The notes beneath the pieces are model-generated. The model was not told the DNA's origin and did not search any database. It saw only the letters and a program-made list of their open reading frames with translations. A program made the position numbers and the translations under genes. From positions 4,463,501 to 4,527,500 of the forward strand of contig NZ_CP059997.1 of the NCBI RefSeq assembly GCF_018736145.1: DNA of 64,000 bases. The letters are read 5' to 3'. Positions 16,400-24,036 of this stretch are shown in pieces; positions within the stretch are counted from its first letter, which is position 1, and the number at the start of each line of letters is the position of its first letter. This DNA comes from Amycolatopsis sp. CA-230715. Its GTDB lineage: Bacteria > Actinomycetota > Actinomycetes > Mycobacteriales > Pseudonocardiaceae.

Positions 16400-17332
16400 A
16401 TGAGCATCGGTGTAGCACTCCTCGCCTCGCCCCATGCCCCCAACGCGATCGACGATCTGGTTTCCCAGGCGCACGCCGCTTCCGCTGCCGGGATCGGCAC
16501 CGCCTGGCTCGGTCAAAGGCTGGATTACGACGCCGTCGCGGCGGCCGCGATCGTCGGCAGGGAGGTGCCCGGCCTTGCGGTCGGCACCTCCGTGGTGCCG
16601 ATCTTCGGGCGGCACCCCGTCCTGCTGGCGAACTCCGCGCAGACCGCGCAGGCCGCGACCGGTGGCCGGTACACGCTCGGGCTCGGACTCGGCGCGAAAG
16701 CGTTGACGGAGCCCGCTTTCGGCATTCCGCACGAGCGTCCGATCAAACGGCTGCGCGAATTCATCACGGCACTGCGGTCGATCTTCGACACCGGAAACGT
16801 CGATTTCGAAGGCGAGACGTTGACCGCGCGCACGCCGCTGCCCGCCGCCGTCGCCGGGGCGGATCCGGTGCCGATCGTGGTGGCCGCGATGGGGCCGCAA
16901 GCCCTGCGCGTCACCGGAGAACTCGCGGACGGGACGTTGCCGTTGTTCGCGGGCCCGAAAACGCTCGAGAACCACATCGTGCCCGTCATCGCGAAAGCGG
17001 CCGAAGAAGCGGGACGCCCGGCGCCGCGGATCATCGCGCTCGTGCCGACCGTCGTCACCAGTGATGTCGACGCGGCGAAAGAGCGAATGGCTGCGGAAAC
17101 CGCTTTCTACGACACCATTCCGTCGTACCAGCGGGTCGTGGCGCTGGAAGGCGCTTCGAAGGCGGCCGAGGTCACCGTCGTCGGTGACGAGGAAAGTGTT
17201 GCCGCGCAACTGAACCGCTACTTCGACGCGGGCGCGACCGAGGTGGTGCTCTCCTACACCGGCCTGATGGGCGACGCCGACCAGAAGCGGACCGTCGAAC
17301 TGGGCGGGCAGCTCAGCTCACGCGTGAGGTGA
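16400..17332 (+). CDS. LLM-class F420-dependent oxidoreductase
   Basis: A 310-residue luciferase-like enzyme, in style of the TIGR03564 F420 family. Landmarks are GIGTAWLGQRLDYDAVA, VVPIFGRHPVLLANSAQTAQ, GRYTLGLGLGAKALTE and VAAMGPQALRVTGELADGTLP. It should use F420 for hydride transfer; the substrate is not predictable. It begins 41 nt after purA and may be read through from it. Its last 20 nt overlap the convergent antiporter gene. Confidence 0.87.
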   Translation: MSIGVALLASPHAPNAIDDLVSQAHAASAAGIGTAWLGQRLDYDAVAAAAIVGREVPGLAVGTSVVPIFGRHPVLLANSAQTAQAATGGRYTLGLGLGAKALTEPAFGIPHERPIKRLREFITALRSIFDTGNVDFEGETLTARTPLPAAVAGADPVPIVVAAMGPQALRVTGELADGTLPLFAGPKTLENHIVPVIAKAAEEAGRPAPRIIALVPTVVTSDVDAAKERMAAETAFYDTIPSYQRVVALEGASKAAEVTVVGDEESVAAQLNRYFDAGATEVVLSYTGLMGDADQKRTVELGGQLSSRVR

Positions 17333-18965
17333 GCGTGTTCGTCAGCGCCAGTTCTTCCAGATCCAGTTCCCGCAGCACTTTCCGGAGCACGTCGTCGTCG
17401 AGGTTGCCCGCCTTGGCTTCGGACAGCAGCACTTCCCGCTGGGTGACGAGCAGTTCGCGGCGGGCGCGGATGAACGCGGCGTGCGGGCTGCCTTCGCGTT
17501 CTTCCGCGCTCAGCGAGATCGCGGCGACGGCGCCCCGGTAGCGGGTTTCCACCAGCGTCCGCAACCGGTTCGCCAGCTTCTCCGCCTTCTCCTTCGGAAT
17601 GTCCACAGAGGACAGCATCTGGGGCAGGATCTCGTCGAGCCTGGCCAGCGCCGCCTCCATCGCGGCGTTGCGGGCGGCGAGTTCCTCCTGTTCGTCCCGC
17701 TCGGCCTCGTGCGGGTCGCGGATGCCGAGCTTCTTGATCAGCACGGGCAGTGTGAGCCCTTGCGCCAGCACGGTTCCCACCGCGACGGCGAAGGCGAAGA
17801 GCTGGATCTCGTCGCGGCCGGGGAACGGATCGCCCGCCGCGGTCACCAGCGGCACACCGGTGGCCGCGGCCAGGGTGACCACGCCGCGCATCCCCGTCCA
17901 CGACAGGACCGCGAGGTACCGCCACGACGGCACCGGTCTGCCGCGCCCGAACAGGCGCATGGTCTGCGGCAGGTAGCTCGACAGGAACACGTACGGGATC
18001 CGCACGAGCATCGTCACCGCGAGCACGATCGCCGCGTCCAGCACGAGCGTCCCGTTGTCGCGCGCGTTCGCTTCGACGCCTTCGAGGATGAACGGGAGCT
18101 GCAACCCCATCAGCGCGAACACGAGCGCTTCGAGCAGCACGTCGATCGACGCCCACACCGACGAATCCTGCACGCGCGTCGCCGGTCCCGCGTGCAGCGA
18201 GCGGTTGCCGAGGTAGAGCCCGGCGGCGACCACGGCGAGCACCCCGGAACCGCTGAAGGATTCGGAAAACGGGTGCAGGTGCTCCGCGGTCACGTAGGCG
18301 GCGAACGGCACGATGATCCCGATCGTCGACTCCATCAACGGGTCGTCGAGGCGGCGCCGCACGAAGCTCACCACGACCGCGATCGCCAGTCCCACCGCGA
18401 TGCCGAGCACGACGGCCACGCTGAACACGGCGAATCCGTGCCCGATCGAGCCCGCGGTGCCGAGCACGGCGGCGAGCGCGATCTTGTAGAGGGTCAGCGC
18501 GGCGGCGTCGTTGACGAGGCTTTCACCGGTGAGCACGGTCATCAGGCGGCGCGGGAGGCCGAGCCTGCGCCCGATCGCCACCGCGGTCACGGCGTCCGGC
18601 GGCGCCACGACGGCCCCGAGGACGAGCGCGGAGGCCAGCGGCAGGTCGGGCAGCAGCAGGTGCACGGTGAACCCGACGACCAGCGCGGTGACCGCGACGA
18701 GCACCACGCCGAGCGCGATGATCGGCCGCAGGGTCGCGCGGAACTGGGTGACCGAGCTTTCCAGCGAGGTCGAGTAGAGCAGCGGCGGCAGCACCAGGCT
18801 CAGGATCAGCTCCGGTTCGAGCTGCATCCTCGGCACCCCGGGGATGAACGACACCCCCAGCGCGACCACCACGATCAGCAGCGGCGCCGACAGGTTGTAC
18901 CGGCGCGCGAACGCGGTCAGGCCGAGCGAGCCGGCGAGCACGGCCATCAGCGTCAGAATCTCCAT
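17313..18965 (-). CDS. CPA1-type Na+/H+ antiporter
   Basis: A 550-residue monovalent cation/proton antiporter of the CPA1 (NhaP) family. About 12 transmembrane helices occupy residues 1-400, with PPDAVTAVAIGRRLGLP and ESLVNDAAALTLYKIA, the latter holding the Asn-Asp pair that marks electroneutral CPA1 transporters. A cytoplasmic tail of about 140 residues, rich in charged helices, is probably regulatory. It exports Na+ (or K+) against H+ for pH and salt homeostasis. It is divergent from an MFS transporter. Confidence 0.92.
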   Translation of the reverse strand: MEILTLMAVLAGSLGLTAFARRYNLSAPLLIVVVALGVSFIPGVPRMQLEPELILSLVLPPLLYSTSLESSVTQFRATLRPIIALGVVLVAVTALVVGFTVHLLLPDLPLASALVLGAVVAPPDAVTAVAIGRRLGLPRRLMTVLTGESLVNDAAALTLYKIALAAVLGTAGSIGHGFAVFSVAVVLGIAVGLAIAVVVSFVRRRLDDPLMESTIGIIVPFAAYVTAEHLHPFSESFSGSGVLAVVAAGLYLGNRSLHAGPATRVQDSSVWASIDVLLEALVFALMGLQLPFILEGVEANARDNGTLVLDAAIVLAVTMLVRIPYVFLSSYLPQTMRLFGRGRPVPSWRYLAVLSWTGMRGVVTLAAATGVPLVTAAGDPFPGRDEIQLFAFAVAVGTVLAQGLTLPVLIKKLGIRDPHEAERDEQEELAARNAAMEAALARLDEILPQMLSSVDIPKEKAEKLANRLRTLVETRYRGAVAAISLSAEEREGSPHAAFIRARRELLVTQREVLLSEAKAGNLDDDVLRKVLRELDLEELALTNTLTSRVS

Positions 18966-19129
18966 CCGAACCTCCCGGGAAGATCCTCACCCAGGCGGCC
19001 CGGCTCCGCTCGCGGCGGGGGAACCTGTCGATCTCTTCCGCTCAGTGAAAGACCTCTGGTGTCGAATGTGCGCTATCCGAATCATTGGTCGCCAAGCGAA
19101 CGCCCGGAGAAGATCGTTGGAGGTCGGCG

Positions 19130-20371
19130 ATGTCGGCGATGTCTCGCGAAGCGAGTGCCTGGGTGCGGCCACTGGCCTGGACGGCCGTGCTGCTCGACGG
19201 GTTCGACCTCGTGGTGCTCGGCACCGTGCTGCCCGTCCTGCTCCGCGACCACGTGTGGGGCCTCACGCCGGGCACCGCGTCGGCGGTGTCCACCGCCGGG
19301 CTCGTCGGGATGACGCTCGGCGCGCTCGCGATCGGCACGGTCACCGACCGGATCGGCAGGCGCAAGGCGCTCATCTTCGCCGTCACCGCGTTCTCGGCGT
19401 GCACGGCGTTGTGCGCGCTCGCCCCGTCCGCGTTCGTGTTCGGGCTGCTGCGCTTCCTCGCCGGGCTCGGCCTCGGCGGCTGCCTGCCGACGGCGATCAC
19501 CCTGGTCACCGAGCACGCGCGGGCGGGGAAGGGCGGCAGCGCGACGACCACCGTGATGACCGGCTACCACGTCGGCGCGGTGCTGACCGCGTTGCTCGGG
19601 ATCGGCCTCATCCCGGCGCTCGGCTGGCGCGCGATGTTCGTCGCGGGCGCGCTCCCCGCGGTGGTGCTGGTGCCGTTGATGGTGAAGTTCCTGCCCGAGT
19701 CGGAAGTGTTCGAAGCGGTGGCCGCGCGACGGGAGCGGCCAAGCGCCCGCGACGTGGTGCGCGGCCTGTTCAGCGGCGGCTTCCTGCGCGCCACCATCGC
19801 GTTCTGGGTCACCTCGTTCATGGGGCTGGTGCTCGTCTACGGCCTCAACACGTGGCTGCCGGAGATCATGCGGCAGGCCGGGTACCAGCTCGGCGCCGCG
19901 CTGGGCCTGCTGCTCACGCTGAACCTCGGCGGGGTCGCCGGCCTGCTCGTCGCCGGGTTCGCCGCGGACAGGGCGGGCATCCGCCGCTCGACGATCACGT
20001 GGTTCCTCGCCGCGGCCGCGTTCCTCGCGCTGCTGAGCGTCCGTCTGCCGGGGTTCGGGCTGTACGCGGCGGTGTTCCTCGCCGGGTCGTTCGTGTTCAG
20101 CGCGCAGGTGCTCGTGTACGCCTACGTCGGCCGCACCTACGGCGACGCGCTGCGCGCCACCGGGCTCGGCTGGGCCGCCGGGATCGGCAGGCTCGGCGCG
20201 ATCTGCGGCCCGGTCGTCGGCGGCGCGCTGCTCTCGGCCGGGATCGCCTACCCGTGGGGCTTCTACGCGTTCGCGCTGATCGGGCTGGCCGGTGCGGCGG
20301 GCGCGCTGGCCGTCAGGACGGGATCGGCCGCGAAGAATCCACAAAGGACAGTGAAGGTCCGGCGAGGCTGA
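19130..20371 (+). CDS. MFS transporter, aromatic acid/H+ symporter type
   Basis: A 413-residue, 12-helix major facilitator. Helix 1 contains LLDGFDLVVLGTVLP, the DG-F/Y-D motif that marks AAHS importers of benzoate, 4-hydroxybenzoate and related acids; the loop GTVTDRIGRRKALIF is the general MFS signature. I chose ATG 19130 because TTGGAGG lies 7 nt upstream. No aromatic catabolic genes are nearby, so the substrate is open. The 3' end overlaps the convergent hypothetical gene by 59 nt. Confidence 0.88.
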   Translation: MSAMSREASAWVRPLAWTAVLLDGFDLVVLGTVLPVLLRDHVWGLTPGTASAVSTAGLVGMTLGALAIGTVTDRIGRRKALIFAVTAFSACTALCALAPSAFVFGLLRFLAGLGLGGCLPTAITLVTEHARAGKGGSATTTVMTGYHVGAVLTALLGIGLIPALGWRAMFVAGALPAVVLVPLMVKFLPESEVFEAVAARRERPSARDVVRGLFSGGFLRATIAFWVTSFMGLVLVYGLNTWLPEIMRQAGYQLGAALGLLLTLNLGGVAGLLVAGFAADRAGIRRSTITWFLAAAAFLALLSVRLPGFGLYAAVFLAGSFVFSAQVLVYAYVGRTYGDALRATGLGWAAGIGRLGAICGPVVGGALLSAGIAYPWGFYAFALIGLAGAAGALAVRTGSAAKNPQRTVKVRRG

Positions 20372-20726
20372 GGCCGACCGGCACGATCCGGCTGCCTTCG
20401 GGACTCAGCGTCTTCGCCAGCAGCTCGGCCGTGCCGTACGAACGTACGAGTGTGCTCGATTCGGCGATCAGCAGCGCGTCGATCTCGGGATCGGTGGCGA
20501 ATTCGATCGTGTACCGCAGCAGCTCGGTGTACCGGCGCTCGATGTCGTCCGGCGCGACCTCGGCCGCCCACGCGGTGATCAAAAGGCCCTGGCCCCGGGC
20601 GAACCGGCGGCAGCCCTCCCGAAGCTCCGCCAGGCTCGCGCCGGGGCCGTCCCATGCGGTGCAGCAGTAAGCCGTTGCCGCGCGGAGCGCCGGCGTCGAG
20701 CGCTTCCGCGAGCGCCACATCCACAT
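20313..20726 (-). CDS. Hypothetical protein
   Basis: A 137-residue protein I do not recognise. It has a basic start, a Cys pair (AYCCTAWDG), and an orderly helix/strand pattern (GQGLLITAWAAEVAPDDIERRY, then FATDPEIDALLIAESSTLVRSYG and a C-terminal PVGLSLAGPSL). The alternation of strands and helices is reminiscent of resolvase-like Rossmann folds, but no catalytic motif is seen. The start is at tandem ATGs behind GGAAAC. It overlaps the convergent MFS gene by 59 nt, which weakens the case slightly. Confidence 0.5.
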   Translation of the reverse strand: MWMWRSRKRSTPALRAATAYCCTAWDGPGASLAELREGCRRFARGQGLLITAWAAEVAPDDIERRYTELLRYTIEFATDPEIDALLIAESSTLVRSYGTAELLAKTLSPEGSRIVPVGLSLAGPSLSFVDSSRPIPS

Positions 20727-20862
20727 GTCGGCAAGTTTCCGTTCCCCGCCGGAGGTTCGCGCCGGTCCACCGTCCCGAGTTCACCGGGTCGCAAGGCCCT
20801 TGTCGGGTGCTTGCGCGAGTGCTAGCGGGCAGCGGAGAGTAAAAAGGCTCGGACTGCAGGGG

Positions 20863-21930
20863 ATGGTGAGGCCGGTGGATCCGGGGGAACGCAGGGCGCG
20901 GTGGGTTCGCGCTTCCAACGACATCACCGGCTCCTTGCTGTCCGGTAACGATCCGAAGGCTTCTTTACGGCTCGTCGCGGAGCGCGCGCGGCAACTCGCC
21001 GAGGCGCCGGTGGCCGCGATCGCGCTGCCCGACGAAGACCGCCCGGGAAACCTCGTGTTCGACGTCGTGGACGGGGTGGGGATCGGCGCCGACCGGATCA
21101 GCGGGCTGTCCGTGCCGATTTCCGAAACCGGATCGGGGCACGTGTTCGTCACCGGGAAAGCGGCGATCTTCCGGCAATATGGCAACCACGTACTCGCCAG
21201 GGCGGACGACCCGTCGGTGCGGTTCCCGCCCCAGGTCGCCGATCTGGACTCCTCGGTGGCGGTGCCGCTCGCGGCGGCGTCGGACGTGCTCGGCGTGCTC
21301 GTGCTGGTCCGGTTCCGCGGCGACCCGCTGTTCACCGAAGGAGATCTCGAATTGGCGGAGACGTTCGCCGCACATGCCGCTGTCGCGTTGGTGTTCGCCA
21401 GGGCGGCCGAGGTGCGAAGACGCCTCGCGGTCCTCGAGGACCGCGACCGCATCGCGCGCGGGTTGCACGACCTGGTGATCCAGCGCCTGTTCGCGGTCGG
21501 ACTCGGCCTCGACGGGCTGCGGAACAAGCTCGACCCCGAACACGCCGAGACCATCGGCGGTTTCGTCGCCCAGCTCGACGAAACCATCCACGAAGTACGC
21601 CGCACCATTTTCTCGCTCCACGAAGAAGAATCCGGACTGCGCACCGCGCTGGTGGAAACCACGCGCGAGGCCACCGTCCCACTCGGCTTCGAGCCGCATC
21701 TCCGGCTCGACGGCCCCCTCGATTCGCTCGTGCCGGACGATGTCCGCGCCGATCTGCTGGCGGCCCTGCGCGACACCCTGTCCGATATCGCCTGCGGCGG
21801 GCAGGCGAACGCGGTCGACGTGGCCGTGCGCGTCGAACCCGACGGCAGCATGCTCGAACTCCGCGTCACCGACGACGACGGCGCGGACCTGCGGTGGCGG
21901 ACGCGGCTGCGGACGGGGGACTCGCCGTGA
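20863..21930 (+). CDS. GAF sensor histidine kinase (DosS/NarX-like)
   Basis: A 355-residue soluble sensor kinase: a GAF domain (about residues 30-180) then a HisKA_3 dimerisation helix with phospho-acceptor His202 in RIARGLHDLVIQRLF. The C-terminal ATPase lobe is short and unusual: the N-box region reads LRDTLSDIACGG where Asn-x-x-xHA is normal, DDDGADLRW replaces the DxGxG box, and the final G2 box is absent. It may bind ATP poorly. The start at 20863 is tentative; GTG 20875 is possible. It overlaps the response regulator gene by 4 nt, so they are translationally coupled. Confidence 0.85.
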   Translation: MVRPVDPGERRARWVRASNDITGSLLSGNDPKASLRLVAERARQLAEAPVAAIALPDEDRPGNLVFDVVDGVGIGADRISGLSVPISETGSGHVFVTGKAAIFRQYGNHVLARADDPSVRFPPQVADLDSSVAVPLAAASDVLGVLVLVRFRGDPLFTEGDLELAETFAAHAAVALVFARAAEVRRRLAVLEDRDRIARGLHDLVIQRLFAVGLGLDGLRNKLDPEHAETIGGFVAQLDETIHEVRRTIFSLHEEESGLRTALVETTREATVPLGFEPHLRLDGPLDSLVPDDVRADLLAALRDTLSDIACGGQANAVDVAVRVEPDGSMLELRVTDDDGADLRWRTRLRTGDSP

Positions 21931-22559
21931 TCTCGGTCTTCCTGCTCGACGACCACGAGCTGGTCCGCCGCGGCCTGCGCACGGTGCTCGAAGACGCGGG
22001 TGACATCCAGGTGGTCGGCGAAGCGGGCACGGCGGCGGAGGCGCTGGTGCGGATCCCGCTGGTGCGGCCGGAGGTCGCCGTGCTCGACGTGCGGCTCCCC
22101 GACGGCGAGGGCATCACGGTGTGCCGCGACGTGCGCGCCTCCACGGACCCGCCGCCCGCGTGCCTGATGCTGACCTCGTTCTCCGACGACGACGCCCTGT
22201 TCGGCGCGATCATGGCGGGTGCCGCCGGGTACCTGCTGAAGCAGATCTCGTCGAGCGCCGTCGTGGACGCGGTGCGCACCGTCGCCGCGGGCGGGTCGCT
22301 GCTGGACGCGAAGGTCACCGCCACCGTGATGAACCGGCTGCGCGGCGACCACGGCGACACCCGGTACGATCTGCTGAGCCCGCAGGAGCAACGCGTGCTG
22401 GACCTCATCGCCGAGGGCCTCACCAACCGCGAAATCGGCGACCGGTTGAGCCTCGCGGAAAAGACGGTGAAGAACTACGTTTCCTCGCTGCTGCACAAGC
22501 TCGGCCTGCAACGCCGCACGGAAGCCGCCGTCTACGTCGAACGCCGCCGCCGGGAGTGA
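21927..22559 (+). CDS. NarL/LuxR family response regulator
   Basis: A 210-residue DNA-binding regulator, partner of the upstream kinase. The receiver shows DDHELVRRGL, phosphorylated Asp in AVLDVRLPDGEG and conserved Lys in GYLLKQISSS. The output is a LuxR-type helix-turn-helix: LSPQEQRVLDLIAEGLTNREI and LAEKTVKNYVSSLLHKLG, resembling DosR. GTG 21927 overlaps the kinase stop (GTGA) and has GGGGGA upstream. Targets are unknown. Its 3' end runs into the palindromic repeat field. Confidence 0.92.
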   Translation: MISVFLLDDHELVRRGLRTVLEDAGDIQVVGEAGTAAEALVRIPLVRPEVAVLDVRLPDGEGITVCRDVRASTDPPPACLMLTSFSDDDALFGAIMAGAAGYLLKQISSSAVVDAVRTVAAGGSLLDAKVTATVMNRLRGDHGDTRYDLLSPQEQRVLDLIAEGLTNREIGDRLSLAEKTVKNYVSSLLHKLGLQRRTEAAVYVERRRRE

Positions 22560-22573
22560 GCGGGAGCGGGGTA

Positions 22574-22722
22574 CCCCGAAGGCCACCCTCGGGGACTTGA
22601 GCGCCACGCTCTCGGCCCTCGCGGCAGGCATCCCTCGTCGGGCAGGCGGCCGCCTTGTCCCCGAAGGTGGCCTTCGGGGCGCTAGACGCCGCCAACTCTC
22701 CCCTCGCATCGAACTCCCACCG
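22574..22722. repeat. Composite repeat, second copy (sites E and F)
   Basis: Palindromes at 22574-22594 and 22659-22679 are linked by TTGAGCGCCACG-TCTCGGCCCTCG and followed by TAGACGCCGCC and CCCTCGC. This matches the order and much of the sequence of 13348-13487. It starts 14 nt after the response-regulator stop, between convergent genes. Confidence 0.75.
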
Positions 22723-22752
22723 CCCGTGCGGGCTCGCGGCGAGCTCTCGCGT

Positions 22753-22879
22753 GCCCCGAAAGTGACCTTCAGGGAATTGAGCGCCCCGAAAGTCACCTTC
22801 GGGGCATGAGTAGCTGGGGCGGGGAGGCTGCGAGGGTGAGAAAAGTGACGTTAGATGCCCTGAAGGTCACCTTCGGGGC
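22753..22879. repeat. Three palindromic repeat units (sites G1, G2, H)
   Basis: Units lie at 22753-22775, 22783-22805 and 22857-22879; all have arms close to GCCCCGAA(A/G)G and CCTTC(G/A)GGG. The centres vary between TGA and TCA. The last unit runs 13 nt into the DUF397 coding sequence and provides its final codons and stop. The field separates convergent genes. Confidence 0.8.
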
Positions 22880-23067
22880 ATGCGTGCGGTGGTGAGGAAG
22901 GCCCGCCAGGCGGAACGGGGCAGGGTGAGGTGGCCCGATCCGGGCGCCTTCGAGTCCCGGACCACCGTCGTGGAATGTTCGCAGGCGACCTCGACGCAGG
23001 CGTTCCCACTCGCGTTGCTGTAGGAGCTCTTTCGCCAGGTCAGTCCGGTGCGATCCTGGGTGGGCAT
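22867..23067 (-). CDS. DUF397 protein
   Basis: A 66-residue protein of the actinobacterial DUF397 family. The signature LTWRKSSYSNASGNACVEVA and VVRDSKAPGSGHLTLPRSAWRAFL is complete. Such proteins are nearly always paired with an XRE/DUF5753 regulator and are thought to act with it as toxin-antitoxin-like or developmental switches (the WhiJ/AbaA-type pairs of Streptomyces). The gene overlaps its XRE partner by 28 nt. Its last codons, encoding MPRR and the stop, lie inside a palindromic repeat unit. Confidence 0.9.
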   Translation of the reverse strand: MPTQDRTGLTWRKSSYSNASGNACVEVACEHSTTVVRDSKAPGSGHLTLPRSAWRAFLTTARMPRR

Positions 23068-23942
23068 GGGGGCGCGGCCTCCGCTCGGTCGTAAGCGGCT
23101 GCCAAATCGACAAGCCACGCCCGCGATTGTCCCTCATCGAGGGCCGCGTTATCGAGCTTGTCGAGCATGCTTCGGTGAGTAACCACGTCATGGGGACCTT
23201 CCAGAAAGGTCCCGCTGGTCATGCCTTCGGTGTAGACGACCGAAGGAAACCTGTCGTAGTCCATGACCCGGAACGCCTGCCAAGCGCTGAAGGGCCCGGC
23301 GGAGTCAGGAACAATGCGGACTACGCAGTGGCGTTGCGCGCCCGTCAGCATGAGGTACAGGATCTGCTCGTTCATCACCTGGTTGTCGCCGATGACTGCG
23401 CGAAGTGCGCGCTCTTGCTGGAAGAAGGTGCATTGGGGTGGCAAGCGGCGGTGGAGCAATCTTTGGCGTGCCATCCGGGCCTTCACTCGCAGCTCGATGG
23501 CATCGGGCGTGAGCATGCCGCCCCAGTGGAGCAATTCCTGCGCGTAGTTCTCCGATTGCAGCAGCCCTTCGAGCACATCTGGTTCGTAGGCGGTGATCGC
23601 GGTCGCCGAGCTTTCCTGCACGATCAAGGATCGGAGTTCCGTGCTCAGGTTGGGTTCGTGCGAGCGGACCAGGCCGGGGCCATCCGGTTCCGCCGCCAGC
23701 TTCACCAGCCACTCGTAGTCGACCTGGTCCACCGGGCCGCAGCCGCCGAGGTACCTGGCGACATCGGTGGCCGAGGGCGGCCGCGCCCCGTTCTCGATGA
23801 ACGAGAGGCTCGCATGCGACCACCCCAGTTTCTGCGCCAGCTCGCGAAGGGACAGGTCCGCGCTCTCGCGGTGCTTGCGGAGTTCCGAACCCACTTCGCG
23901 TGCTTTGACGCTGTACGGCCGTGGCGTTCGCTTTCTGCCCAT
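23040..23942 (-). CDS. XRE family regulator with DUF5753 domain
   Basis: A 300-residue DNA-binding protein. An N-terminal Cro/CI helix-turn-helix (about residues 18-70: LRELAQKLGWSHASLSFIENG) is followed by the DUF5753 domain, recognised by TAYEPDVLEGLLQSENYAQ and ARMARQRLL. With the downstream DUF397 gene it forms the standard two-gene regulatory pair of actinomycetes. It is somewhat less GC-rich than its neighbours, suggesting it may travel horizontally. The target is unknown. Confidence 0.93.
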   Translation of the reverse strand: MGRKRTPRPYSVKAREVGSELRKHRESADLSLRELAQKLGWSHASLSFIENGARPPSATDVARYLGGCGPVDQVDYEWLVKLAAEPDGPGLVRSHEPNLSTELRSLIVQESSATAITAYEPDVLEGLLQSENYAQELLHWGGMLTPDAIELRVKARMARQRLLHRRLPPQCTFFQQERALRAVIGDNQVMNEQILYLMLTGAQRHCVVRIVPDSAGPFSAWQAFRVMDYDRFPSVVYTEGMTSGTFLEGPHDVVTHRSMLDKLDNAALDEGQSRAWLVDLAAAYDRAEAAPPCPPRIAPD

Positions 23943-24036
23943 GTGCTCACGCTAGGGCGTCGAATCCTTTACGGACAGGCACTTTCCCCGGTTTCACCGC
24001 AAAGTACGTACGCGGTTCGAAACCGAAACGGCCCGC

